The translations under genes and the position numbers were made by a program. DNA of 64,000 bases. Source: Thiodiazotropha sp040506275. GTDB lineage: Bacteria; Pseudomonadota; Gammaproteobacteria; Chromatiales; Chromatiaceae. Below, piece after piece: positions 27,289-34,999 of the stretch. The notes under the pieces were generated by a model. It saw only the letters and a list, made by a program, of their open reading frames with translations. It made no database searches and was not told the DNA's origin. Positions within the stretch are counted from its first letter, which is position 1, and the number at the start of each line of letters is the position of its first letter. The stretch covers positions 186,001 through 250,000 of the forward strand of contig JBEVXD010000003.1 of assembly GCA_040506275.1 (NCBI GenBank), given 5' to 3'.

Positions 27289-28215
27289 ATGAATCGATTG
27301 GAGTTTCTGGAGAGTTTTGTTGCTGTTGTTGAGTCGGGACAATTCAGCATTGCTGCAGAGCGTCTTGGTATTGGTAAGCCCGTCATCAGCCGACGGGTGT
27401 CAGAACTTGAAGATCACCTTGGCGCACTCCTTCTACAGCGCACAACCAGAAAGCTCTCACTTACTGACGCTGGTCGCGAATTTTATCCGCGGGCCGTTCA
27501 GGTGCTCGAAGATCTGAATGAAGCAGAGCAATCAGTCTCTCGGTCACAACAGGAACTCAGTGGACGCATTCGCCTCGCTGCACCACTCTCATTTGGCCTT
27601 CTACACCTCTCCCCGGCCTTGGCCATCTTCAACAGAGAGCATCCAAGGGTAATTCTCGACATTGATCTCAATGACAGCGAAGTGGATCTGGTAAAAGAGG
27701 GGATCGACCTGGCATTACGCGTCGGTCCGCTTGATAATTCCACCATGGTTGCCCGTCCCTTGGCTCCAATACATTTCGTCGTCTGTGCAAGCCCTGACTA
27801 CCTTGAGCGAAAAGGGATACCAAAAACACCTCAGGAACTGACAGAACATCGAGGACTCTGCTATAGCAATCTTCCAGAACCTCAAAAATGGCCGTTCCTT
27901 GATGAGTCCGGCCGAACCCTGTCGGTCCGAATACCACTCCATATGCAAGCAAACAATGGGCAGATTCTGCTGGAAGCGGCTATTGGAGGCCAAGGCATCT
28001 GCTTCTCTCCTACATTTATCGCTTATCAAGCTGTACTCGATGGAAGACTAACCCCAATACTAGCCGATTTTTCTATACCCCCAGCGACTGCATACGCAAT
28101 ATATCCAAACCGTCGTTTCATTCCTCAACGGGTCAGAGTCCTGGCAGAATTTCTACGCAAACAGTTTGGTGATCAGCCATATTGGGATGAGGGATTAATG
28201 ACTACTGCTTTATAA
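27289..28215 (+). CDS. LysR-family transcriptional regulator
   Basis: A 308-residue regulator. An N-terminal winged helix (about 1-60: MNRLEFLESFVAVVESGQFS, then AERLGIGKPVISRRVSELE) is followed by the linker helix and the two-lobed substrate-binding domain (about 90-300), with VRLAAPLSFG-like start RIRLAAPLSFGLLHL and VDLVKEGIDLALRVG. It belongs to the AaeR/DmlR-like subgroup. The ATG at 27289 begins the normal N-terminus; ten extra codons upstream are not needed. Divergent from the pirin-cytochrome b561-flavodoxin operon with a dyad operator between them, so it very probably activates that operon in response to an unknown small molecule. Confidence 0.94.
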   Translation: MNRLEFLESFVAVVESGQFSIAAERLGIGKPVISRRVSELEDHLGALLLQRTTRKLSLTDAGREFYPRAVQVLEDLNEAEQSVSRSQQELSGRIRLAAPLSFGLLHLSPALAIFNREHPRVILDIDLNDSEVDLVKEGIDLALRVGPLDNSTMVARPLAPIHFVVCASPDYLERKGIPKTPQELTEHRGLCYSNLPEPQKWPFLDESGRTLSVRIPLHMQANNGQILLEAAIGGQGICFSPTFIAYQAVLDGRLTPILADFSIPPATAYAIYPNRRFIPQRVRVLAEFLRKQFGDQPYWDEGLMTTAL

Positions 28216-28245
28216 AATCAGTTCAGGTGATGCATTGTTGTTTGT

Positions 28246-28403
28246 GGTGGGGCATGGCCCCACCCTACCTAGTGAGTATGGCTTGCCTCATAAAGCCCCT
28301 TTAGTACATAGAAGGCTAGTGAGATAGTGGAGTCATGACATAGGTTATTTTTTTAATCCCTTAGTACTACAAACAAAGCTGTAGGGTGGGGCCATGCCCC
28401 ACC
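28246..28403. repeat. Facing pair of GTAGGGTGGGGCC palindromes
   Basis: The 23-base unit at 28246-28268 and its exact complement at 28381-28403, about 110 bases apart. The spacer holds no coding sequence. Directly downstream of the LysR gene. Confidence 0.8.
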
Positions 28404-28497
28404 AAAAAAGGCAGCGACCAGTATGAAATTACCTCAGTTATCCATAAACAAAGATAAAGCCTATTTTCCTGCAATCAGCAAAATTCGTACAGCTTAT

Positions 28498-28520
28498 GGT
28501 GGGGCATGGCCCCACCCTAC
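28498..28520. repeat. Single GTAGGGTGGGGCC palindrome unit
   Basis: Another identical 23-base unit in the same orientation as 28246. No partner arm follows within 100 bases; the nearest opposite copy is at 29469-29491, on the far side of a small gene. Confidence 0.75.
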
Positions 28521-28598
28521 CTTGCAGGTACGGCTTGTCTTCTTAATACTCTATTGATGATGGGGTTGTTGTTGAGGCCGTAGTACAACATATAGTTA

Positions 28599-28940
28599 TT
28601 ATTTCAAACGGGATAGAAATTCGTTCACAGGTACTCTATCTACACAAGCCAACAGATCCGAGGGAGATACTTTTGCCTGCTCTTTCACTGTTGCCTGCAG
28701 GCAGGCTTTCAGCTCATCTTTATAAGCTTCCATAAGCTCAACGACCTGATCCTGAGAAAAACTTTTCGGCAGCGGTGGTTTAACCTCTTCAGAATTCTCC
28801 AGCGTCATAACCTCTGCAGATCGACGGATCATACAACTCTCACCGCTCTCCTCTTCTGATGCAGTCATGGGTCCGGTCTTGGAATATCGCTTACCCTGAT
28901 AGATGAACCCTTGACCAATCTTAAGATGGGGAAAACGCAT
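28599..28940 (-). CDS. Hypothetical protein of 113 residues
   Basis: Small soluble protein starting MRFPHLKIGQGFIYQGKRYSK, which reads like a short beta unit (fixed metal-independent, 'F-y-G-k-Y-k-K' pattern) followed by an acidic stretch. It ends with a predicted amphipathic helical region, SFSQDQVVELMEAYKDELKACLQAT. I know no function. The coherent N-terminus and lack of low-complexity sequence favour a real gene. It sits isolated between clusters of palindromic repeats, without operon partners. Confidence 0.55.
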   Translation of the reverse strand: MRFPHLKIGQGFIYQGKRYSKTGPMTASEEESGESCMIRRSAEVMTLENSEEVKPPLPKSFSQDQVVELMEAYKDELKACLQATVKEQAKVSPSDLLACVDRVPVNEFLSRLK

Positions 28941-29045
28941 TTGAACCTCTTAATCTATTACCTGAATCCGTGGATTGATGGCGAGCGCAGAGTGTAAGCT
29001 ATTGGTTTCCCAGTGGCATCAAAAATTATTTTTCCAGATAGTGTG

Positions 29046-29191
29046 GCTTCGTAGGGTGCGGCCTGCCGCACCATCAGGGTGACGATTCTCGAGGAAACCT
29101 AGATACTTTGTTAAATACCAGTAGTGTCTGTAATCTGAATTGCCAGGTGATTTCGTTTCAGTTTGGCATGGTGCGGCAGGCCGCACCCTAC
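29046..29191. repeat. Facing pair of GTAGGGTGCGGCC palindromes
   Basis: GCTTCGTAGGGTGCGGCC begins at 29046 and the complementary unit ends at 29191. The left unit is identical to the one at 17675, including the GCTTC lead. Non-coding spacer of about 95 bases. Confidence 0.75.
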
Positions 29192-29229
29192 ACTGAGTTT
29201 ATTCAGGGGAGTGCCCTGTCTTTATTGCC

Positions 29230-29450
29230 AACAAGTAGTCACGCTACTGTTTCGCCCCCTCGGGCGAGTCACTTTTCTTTTTCGCCAAAAGAAAGGGCGC
29301 CCGTATGCCACGCCCCTACGGGTCCGCTGCGATGCTCGGAAAAACCGGCAGGCCTGAAACTCGCTGCGCTCAAACAGTCAGGCCCGCTGATCGGTTTTTC
29401 CTGCGCTTCTCACTCGTGTCAAAACGGGATACCAAGAGGTGCGCTGATCA
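29230..29450. repeat. Dispersed non-coding repeat of the 'TTTTCTTTTTCGCCAAAAG' type
   Basis: A GC-rich block containing CCCTCGGGCGAGTCACTTTT, then TTTCTTTTTCGCCAAAAGAA. Further on it has two inverted patches, GGAAAAACCGGCAGGCCTGA and TCAGGCCCGCTGATCGGTTT. Blocks of this wording recur between genes in many proteobacterial genomes and are often mis-called as small proteins. Every frame here is open only briefly and none shows protein-like pattern. Confidence 0.55.
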
Positions 29451-29468
29451 ATTTTTTTCACGTTAGAC

Positions 29469-29532
29469 GTAGGGTGGGGCCATGCCCCACCAAAAAGCCA
29501 TGATGAGTCAAGGGTGCGGCAGGCCGCACCCT
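29469..29532. repeat. Two adjacent palindrome units, one of each subtype
   Basis: A GTAGGGTGGGGCC unit at 29469-29491 followed by a GGGTGCGGCAGGCCGCACCC unit at about 29512-29531. The two subtypes side by side show they belong to the same neighbourhood of repeats. Between the dispersed repeat and the kinase gene. Confidence 0.7.
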
Positions 29533-29599
29533 TGTCTTGTTCGCCATGGTGAGGGAGTAAGCGGGACAGCAGTGAAATTCGAAAGGAATTCCTGAATGG

Positions 29600-31159
29600 T
29601 TACAGCATAAGACGCTGCAATACTGTCGCAAGAAATCCTGGCGGAGGAAATGATTCTGTGTCGATTGTAAGCGCATGTATCTGCTCCTTCTCAGTCAGCG
29701 ATTCAATCCGCCTTTGCTGCCACGACAAAACATCAAGATCAGCTTCAGAGGCATCCACCCCCTGCTGATTTCTGGCAAGAATCCGTTGCTCCAGAATCTC
29801 ATCTCTTACCTTACATTCAAGTATCAAAACCGGGGCCTGTAGGCTTTCTGCCATCCGAGTAAAGATCTGTCTCTGCCACTGCATAAGACATGAAGCGTCG
29901 ATTATTACTGAAAACCCTGCTTGCAAAAGACGACGTGCCATGCCACATAAATGAGCATAGGTGATCTGAGTCGCGCGATCAGAGTATCTCTTTGCTCCAC
30001 TGTTTTCAGTATTTGAAAAAAGGCGCTTTCTTTCCACATCCGAGCGAAGACGGATTGCCATTAACTGCTCTGAGAGTTGTCCACTAACGGTGCTTTTTCC
30101 TGACCCGGAGAGTCCACAAGTTATAACCAGTGATGCAGGAGGATGCCGGATCACCGACTCTGCCAGAGAGAGGTAACTGAGATACTCCTCTAGATAAATC
30201 GGTTGTTGCTGATGAGGCAGATCCGATTGGGTAATCCGTATGGCAGAAACCTTGGCTCTCACCATCGCGCGATATAGCAGATAAAATCTTAGAAGCGGCA
30301 GACCGGCATAGTCTCCAGTCTCTTCCAGATAGCGATTCAGTAGTTGATCCGAAGATTGGCTCAGTCCACGGTGCTGAAGATCCATCAACAAAAAGGCAAT
30401 ATCACTCAGGGTATCTATCCAACGTAAGGCGGGATTGAATTCAATGCCGTCAAATGGGGTTATCTTATGTTCGTATAAGGCGATATTACTCAGATGGAGG
30501 TCCCCGTGACACTCCCGAACCTTTCCCGTCAGATGCCGTTCTTGCATCAAGCCATCCAACTCACTGACTTGCTGTTCAGTCCAGGTTTGTAAATTGTTGA
30601 GACGTTCACTCTCTAAAAGCGGATGTTTGAGTTCACGAATAATTCGAAAATTCTCCATCACAGGAAGCATCACCCACGCAGCTGTAGCCTGTGAGGAGTC
30701 TGTGGAGACTGCAGCATTTTGGTGAAATTCAGCGACCAGTTGTGCCAGTTCATCAATCGTCTCTCGATCCAAGGATCGTTGATCAAACAGATCCTGTTGT
30801 TTGAAACGGCTCATCTTCACCGCATATTCCAATGGCTCACCACCCCCCCCAATCTCTGGCTGGTCAAGAGATCCACCGATAACCACGACCTCTTTATAGA
30901 GTGTCGGCGCCAAGCGCTGGTTGAGTCTCAACTCTTCAAGACAAAACCGGTGTCGTTTCTCCAAGGTGGAAAAATCAAGAAATCCAAGGTTTAAAGGCTT
31001 TTTGATCTTGTAGACAAAGTCACCTACCAGCAACAAGTGAGATATGTGAGTCTCAATATGTTCAGTTTGATCAATGGTGTGACCAAAGCACTCAGGATGG
31101 TCAAGCAAGTGCTCTACAAGCTGATTCTGAACATCATGATCTGAAATTTTGCCGGCCAT
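29600..31159 (-). CDS. Fused aminoglycoside-phosphotransferase-like / P-loop kinase protein
   Basis: A 519-residue two-domain protein. The N-terminal half (about 1-330) is a phosphotransferase (APH) fold with the catalytic loop REYCHGDLHLSN-like sequence CHGDLHLSNIAL and the metal motif PFDGIEFNP. The C-terminal half (about 335-519) is a P-loop kinase of the AAA_33/zeta-toxin-like type, with Walker A CGLSGSGKSTVS and a following RLRSDVERK. Fusions of this kind are widespread in proteobacteria, with an unknown substrate, probably a small molecule. They are not antibiotic-resistance enzymes by default. Convergent with nothing; alone on this strand. Confidence 0.88.
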   Translation of the reverse strand: MAGKISDHDVQNQLVEHLLDHPECFGHTIDQTEHIETHISHLLLVGDFVYKIKKPLNLGFLDFSTLEKRHRFCLEELRLNQRLAPTLYKEVVVIGGSLDQPEIGGGGEPLEYAVKMSRFKQQDLFDQRSLDRETIDELAQLVAEFHQNAAVSTDSSQATAAWVMLPVMENFRIIRELKHPLLESERLNNLQTWTEQQVSELDGLMQERHLTGKVRECHGDLHLSNIALYEHKITPFDGIEFNPALRWIDTLSDIAFLLMDLQHRGLSQSSDQLLNRYLEETGDYAGLPLLRFYLLYRAMVRAKVSAIRITQSDLPHQQQPIYLEEYLSYLSLAESVIRHPPASLVITCGLSGSGKSTVSGQLSEQLMAIRLRSDVERKRLFSNTENSGAKRYSDRATQITYAHLCGMARRLLQAGFSVIIDASCLMQWQRQIFTRMAESLQAPVLILECKVRDEILEQRILARNQQGVDASEADLDVLSWQQRRIESLTEKEQIHALTIDTESFPPPGFLATVLQRLML

Positions 31160-31311
31160 GATTTAGGCAACCCTTGACTAAATATTAGATAGTGCTAATA
31201 TTGCACTCACTTTTTGATTGTATGCAGCTGGTTACTATCGTCCACGCCGTTTTCGACATTCGTTTCCAACGGCATTAGACAGATCATTACTGACAGTTTA
31301 GAGGCAATTTC

Positions 31312-31512
31312 ATGAATATTGACCGCATTGTTCTAGCCTTCGCGGGCTTTGCAATTCTGTTGAGCGTCACGCTCGCACATTACCACCACCCCTACTGGCT
31401 CTACTTCACCGCCTTCGTCGGACTCAACCTGTTGCAATCCGCTTTCACAGGCTTCTGCCCACTGGCTATGATTTTAAAGAAAGTTGGCAGCAAAAGCGGT
31501 TCAGCTTTCTAA
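31312..31512 (+). CDS. DUF2892 (YgaP-type) two-helix membrane protein
   Basis: A 66-residue protein of the DUF2892 family: MNIDRIVLAFAGFAILLSVTL as helix one and WLYFTAFVGLNLLQSAFTGFCPLAMILKKVG as helix two. The family's FTGFCPL motif is present, including its Cys. In YgaP the same module anchors a rhodanese domain that transfers sulfur. Here it stands alone, as it often does in sulfur-oxidising bacteria. An AGAGGCAATTTC region precedes the ATG. Tail-to-tail with rimO. Confidence 0.9.
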   Translation: MNIDRIVLAFAGFAILLSVTLAHYHHPYWLYFTAFVGLNLLQSAFTGFCPLAMILKKVGSKSGSAF

Positions 31513-31574
31513 GTAGAGCTAACCCAAAAGAATCATTCCGCTGAATGGTTGGCAAGGCGCAAGGATGCGCCGGT

Positions 31575-32924
31575 TTACCCCCCCTCCTCAATATCACTAT
31601 CATCAACTTCTACTGGTTCTGCCTGCAGGTCATGGGCTGTAGCAGCAGTGATTCGTACTTTTACAAAATCCCCCGCTTCCAGTTCCCAACCACCTGGTAT
31701 AAATACCTGACCATCAATCTCGGGTGCATCTGCACTACTTCGTGCAATGACCTGCTTTTGGTTCACCTCGTCCACCAGCACAACCATCTCTTTGCCGACT
31801 TTCGATTGCAGACGCTGCCCGCTGATCTCGGCCTGTACCTGCATGAAACGCGCCTGACGCTCTTCTCTGACTTCAACCGGCAGTGCACCAGGTAGCTCAT
31901 TCGCCGTTGCACCCTCAACCGGTGAATAGGCAAAACAACCCACACGATCAAGCTGGGCTTCACGCAAAAAAGCCAACAGATCCTCGAACTCCGATTCGGT
32001 CTCCCCAGGAAAACCGACAATAAATGTACTGCGCAATGTCAGGTCTGGACAACTTCTCCGCCAACGGGCAATTCTGGCCAACACCTTCTCTGTCGCAGCC
32101 GGTCGCTTCATTGCCTTGAGCACTCGTATGTTGCCATGCTGCAGTGGCATATCCAGATAAGGCAGTATATGCCCCTCAGCCATCAGGGGTAACAGATCAT
32201 CCACATGAGGATAGGGGTAGACGTAGTGCAGCCGCACCCAGGCCTGCAATTCACCCAGGGCCGTCGCCAGATCTTTTAGCTTGGAGCTGACCGGTCGCCC
32301 TTGCCAGAAATCGGGACGATATTTCATGTCAACGCCATAGGCACTGGTGTCTTGAGAAACCACCAGTAGCTCACGTACCCCCGACTCAACCAAACGCTCA
32401 GCCTCCAGCATCACCTCTCCAAAGGGCCGACTGATCAGTGGACCACGCAAGTCTGGGATAATGCAGAAGCTGCAACTGTGGTTACACCCTTCTGAGATCT
32501 TCAGATAGGCGTAGTGTCTTGGGGTTAGCTTTATCCCCTGGGGTGGAACAAGGCTGGTGAATGGGTCATGAGGCGCAGGCAGATGGCGATGCACCGCTTG
32601 CATTACCTCCTCATAAGCATGGGGGCCTGTTACCGCCAACACATTTGGATGGGCTGTCCTTATGCGATCCTCGTCCTTTCCCAGACAACCTGTGACAATG
32701 ACTTTGCCATTCTCCTGAAGCGCCTCACCAATGGCTTCGAGGGACTCTTCCACTGCGGAATCGATGAATCCACAGGTATTTACGACAACCAGGTCCGCCT
32801 CATCGTAATTGCCGATCAGCTCGTACCCCTCAGCCCGTAGTCGACTGAGTATTCTTTCTGAGTCCACCAGGTTTTTCGGGCAACCCAAAGAGACAAAACC
32901 TATGTTCTTACCACTGTTTGGCAT
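31575..32924 (-). CDS. rimO: Ribosomal protein uS12 methylthiotransferase RimO
   Basis: Radical-SAM enzyme that adds a methylthio group to Asp89 of ribosomal protein uS12. The N-terminal MTTase domain has three Cys for one iron-sulfur cluster (Cys15 in SLGCPKN, Cys51 in NTCGFID, Cys80 in TGCLGK). The radical-SAM CxxxCxxC is EGCNHSCSFCIIP (Cys147, 151, 154). A C-terminal TRAM domain starts near VGKEMVVLVDE. The SFCIIP wording and lack of extra insertions separate it from MiaB. MPNSGKN at 32924, with GGAAGAG upstream, gives 449 residues, the normal length; a longer frame to 32972 is unsupported. Confidence 0.96.
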   Translation of the reverse strand: MPNSGKNIGFVSLGCPKNLVDSERILSRLRAEGYELIGNYDEADLVVVNTCGFIDSAVEESLEAIGEALQENGKVIVTGCLGKDEDRIRTAHPNVLAVTGPHAYEEVMQAVHRHLPAPHDPFTSLVPPQGIKLTPRHYAYLKISEGCNHSCSFCIIPDLRGPLISRPFGEVMLEAERLVESGVRELLVVSQDTSAYGVDMKYRPDFWQGRPVSSKLKDLATALGELQAWVRLHYVYPYPHVDDLLPLMAEGHILPYLDMPLQHGNIRVLKAMKRPAATEKVLARIARWRRSCPDLTLRSTFIVGFPGETESEFEDLLAFLREAQLDRVGCFAYSPVEGATANELPGALPVEVREERQARFMQVQAEISGQRLQSKVGKEMVVLVDEVNQKQVIARSSADAPEIDGQVFIPGGWELEAGDFVKVRITAATAHDLQAEPVEVDDSDIEEGG

Positions 32925-33029
32925 ATCTGATCTCTTCCGGGATTCCTGGTAGATTGTGCAGTTCGATGTCACGCATGAGAATGGGTATGGTTTTGAATCC
33001 AGCCCGCACCAATTTTATCAGGAGCGGTG

Positions 33030-33200
33030 CTAGTGGGCCATGCGGTAAATAAGGTAACGATCAGCCGGTCCCACAAGCCTCAGCAGTCAATGCTACGTTG
33101 TACTCCTTGGAAAGGGCTTGCCATTCCCTGCGGAGTACGCCTTGCCTTGACTGATGAGCGGGGCTCTGATCGTTACCTTATTTACCGCATGGCCCACTAG
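33030..33200. mobile_element. 171-bp MITE with perfect 35-bp terminal inverted repeats
   Basis: Arms at 33030-33064 and 33166-33200 are exact reverse complements over 35 bases (tip CTAGTGGGCCATGCGGTAAA). The interior adds further facing pairs (CAGTCAA/TTGACTG, GTACTCC/GGAGTAC), so the whole can fold into one long hairpin. It codes for nothing and sits in the gap between cnoX and rimO, starting 4 bases from the cnoX stop codon. No clear target-site duplication is visible. Perfect arms imply recent insertion or selection for the structure. Confidence 0.85.
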
Positions 33201-33204
33201 ATCC

Positions 33205-34068
33205 CTAATAGTTGAGCCGAAACAGCTCACGCCGATACCGAGCTACCTGCTGATCTTCAGAGTCCATTCGATCCAGTACGGCACTCATCGATTTACGAGC
33301 AACACCATTTCGATAAGTAGCATGCTGCTGAACCAATTTAAGGAGCAGATCCAAAGCATTCTGAATATCATCATCCAGCAGACGAACGGCAGCCAGTTGA
33401 TAGAGTAGTTCAGGATTTTCCGGGTCTTGTTGCTGACGTTGCGCCAATTCATTCGGCTGCGGCACATCCTGTGCAGTAACGATAAGGTCGACATGGGCTA
33501 ACAGATGGCGTATCTCTACAGCCTCCTGAGCAGTTTCAGGTAGACTGGTCAGCAGCTCTTTAGCTTCTTGATAACGCTCTTGACGCATCAGGATATTTGC
33601 CATGAGCGCGGGTAATGCTAGATTTTGCGGATTGTCTACAACCCCTCTGGCAAGGATCTGCAATGCCAGATCTGGATCTCCGGATTGCCAGGCTGCAATT
33701 GCCTGACGACTCACATCATCAAGTTTTTTATGCACATAGGTTTCAACGATATTCGGGTAGTCAGCCTCAGGCTGTATACCGTGATACTCCCCAACCAGGT
33801 CGCCGTGACGAAACAACTTGAAAGAGGGCAGACTTTTTACCCCGAAACGTTCCGCCAGCTGTTTTTGCTCATCCGTGTTGACTGTGACCAACAAAAACCG
33901 GCCATCGTAGTTTTTTGCCAGATCACTCAGGATCTCCTGCTGTCTGAGTGAGGGGCCTGCCCAAGGTGCCCAGAAATCCACCACAACCAGTCCACGTTTG
34001 GAATTTTCCAACACAAGCCGATCAAAATTCTCCCTGGAACCTTCAAGGATGTAGGCAGATTCTGTCAT
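33205..34068 (-). CDS. cnoX: Chaperedoxin CnoX/YbbN (thioredoxin-like with TPR tail), redox-inactive
   Basis: A 287-residue co-chaperone. An N-terminal thioredoxin fold (about 10-115: VVVDFWAPWAGPS, then KSLPSFKLFRHG with the cis-Pro) is followed by TPR-like helices (about 120-280). Where thioredoxins have CGPC this protein has AGPS at 37-40, so it cannot form a disulfide. E. coli YbbN also has an atypical motif. CnoX holds unfolding proteins after oxidative damage and hands them to GroEL or DnaK. Its start overlaps the end of the 34065-34397 gene by four bases. Confidence 0.92.
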   Translation of the reverse strand: MTESAYILEGSRENFDRLVLENSKRGLVVVDFWAPWAGPSLRQQEILSDLAKNYDGRFLLVTVNTDEQKQLAERFGVKSLPSFKLFRHGDLVGEYHGIQPEADYPNIVETYVHKKLDDVSRQAIAAWQSGDPDLALQILARGVVDNPQNLALPALMANILMRQERYQEAKELLTSLPETAQEAVEIRHLLAHVDLIVTAQDVPQPNELAQRQQQDPENPELLYQLAAVRLLDDDIQNALDLLLKLVQQHATYRNGVARKSMSAVLDRMDSEDQQVARYRRELFRLNY

Positions 34069-34397
34069 GAATTGAGTAAACTCATCAGGGAATTACTCGC
34101 ATGATCACGTCCCATCTCGACAATAATTGTCTCCGACAACTCCAGGTCACCGGTTGCCAGGTGCGGCATCAACTGCTCTGCAATCTGTTGCACGATCAAC
34201 ATACCTGCCCGGTTAGGATCAGTTTCCGGCAAGTCAAAGATACTTTTCTGTAGTGTCTGCAGATAATCATTGAAGGAGTTGGTCTGCCCTTCCGGCCCGA
34301 GCGCCTGAAATTCAGAGGTAAAATCGACATGCAGCTCTCTACCGGGTTGCTCAGGATCATCCAGCACGCCAATTTTCAAGGGACCTTCGATCAGCAT
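34065..34397 (-). CDS. Conserved-looking hypothetical protein, upstream partner of cnoX
   Basis: About 110 residues, soluble, starting MLIEGPLKIGVLDD. It has an acidic, mostly helical body (NSFNDYLQTLQKSIFDLP, then GMLIVQQIAEQLMPHL). No family recognised. The ATG at 34397 follows GGAG by a good distance; a GTG at 34409 is the longer alternative. Its stop overlaps the cnoX start (ATGA), so the two are translationally coupled and the protein may work in the same proteostasis context. Confidence 0.7.
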   Translation of the reverse strand: MLIEGPLKIGVLDDPEQPGRELHVDFTSEFQALGPEGQTNSFNDYLQTLQKSIFDLPETDPNRAGMLIVQQIAEQLMPHLATGDLELSETIIVEMGRDHASNSLMSLLNS

Positions 34398-34684
34398 CTT
34401 TTTCTCCACAAGGGTTGTAACTAATTGCTACATATTAATCTGTTCGGTATCCGGTTCAAACCAAACACACTAAAAATGGATGGTAAAAGGGTCAAATCGA
34501 TTGATGAAATGAGCTTTAGAAGATATGAAAACTACTCACAGAACCGCGATGATTCGCTAGCAGTGGCGGTAGGCTGTCCAGAATGGCGCAGTCTCGAGTG
34601 GAGGAGAGATATCCAGTAGCGACTGAAATGCAGGCAGGAGCCCAGTAGTGTGGACTACTACCTGAAATAGGCGGAGAGCTTTAC

Positions 34685-34885
34685 TCAACCTCCAGACATA
34701 GCGCCTAGCTGTTGATGAGCGTGTGGCTCTGAAGCTGGTTTTAGGCGCTCAGCAGCCCGAGATATGGAGGTCTCACCCGTTGAATTAACTTGATGCTTCA
34801 AAAGTATCATTGCATCGAGCATGGATACCTCCTCGACATCATAGATGGGTAAGACATTATTTTGCAATATTTCTTTATTATTCAT
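34685..34885 (-). CDS. Doubtful 66-residue ORF
   Basis: Starts MNNKEILQNNVLPIYDVEEV and runs through a Leu-rich helix-like part to a His/Gly-rich end. A weak AAAGG lies 12 bases upstream. No family resemblance. It lies in a 600-base region (34398-34999) that otherwise holds nothing I can identify, head to head with the reductase-like gene at 35000. Confidence 0.3.
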   Translation of the reverse strand: MNNKEILQNNVLPIYDVEEVSMLDAMILLKHQVNSTGETSISRAAERLKPASEPHAHQQLGAMSGG

Positions 34886-34999
34886 AATGATAAATACCTT
34901 TGTTAATCCTCCTGATTAAGTTAATGTTAGCCCTTTAAAAAAATATTGCAAATCCGCTATGATGCGAGCAGTTTTGGTATAAACATAAGTAAGCTAAGA

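Noticed and set aside
29108..29503. A 131-residue protein on the plus strand
   Set aside because: It is the conceptual translation of palindromes and the dispersed repeat; not protein-like.
24001..29532. A CRISPR array
   Set aside because: The recurring units are palindromic, irregularly spaced and in both orientations, with no uniform spacers or cas genes.
29600..31159. An aminoglycoside-resistance gene
   Set aside because: The APH fold is fused to a P-loop kinase, a widespread chromosomal type with an unknown substrate, not a resistance determinant.
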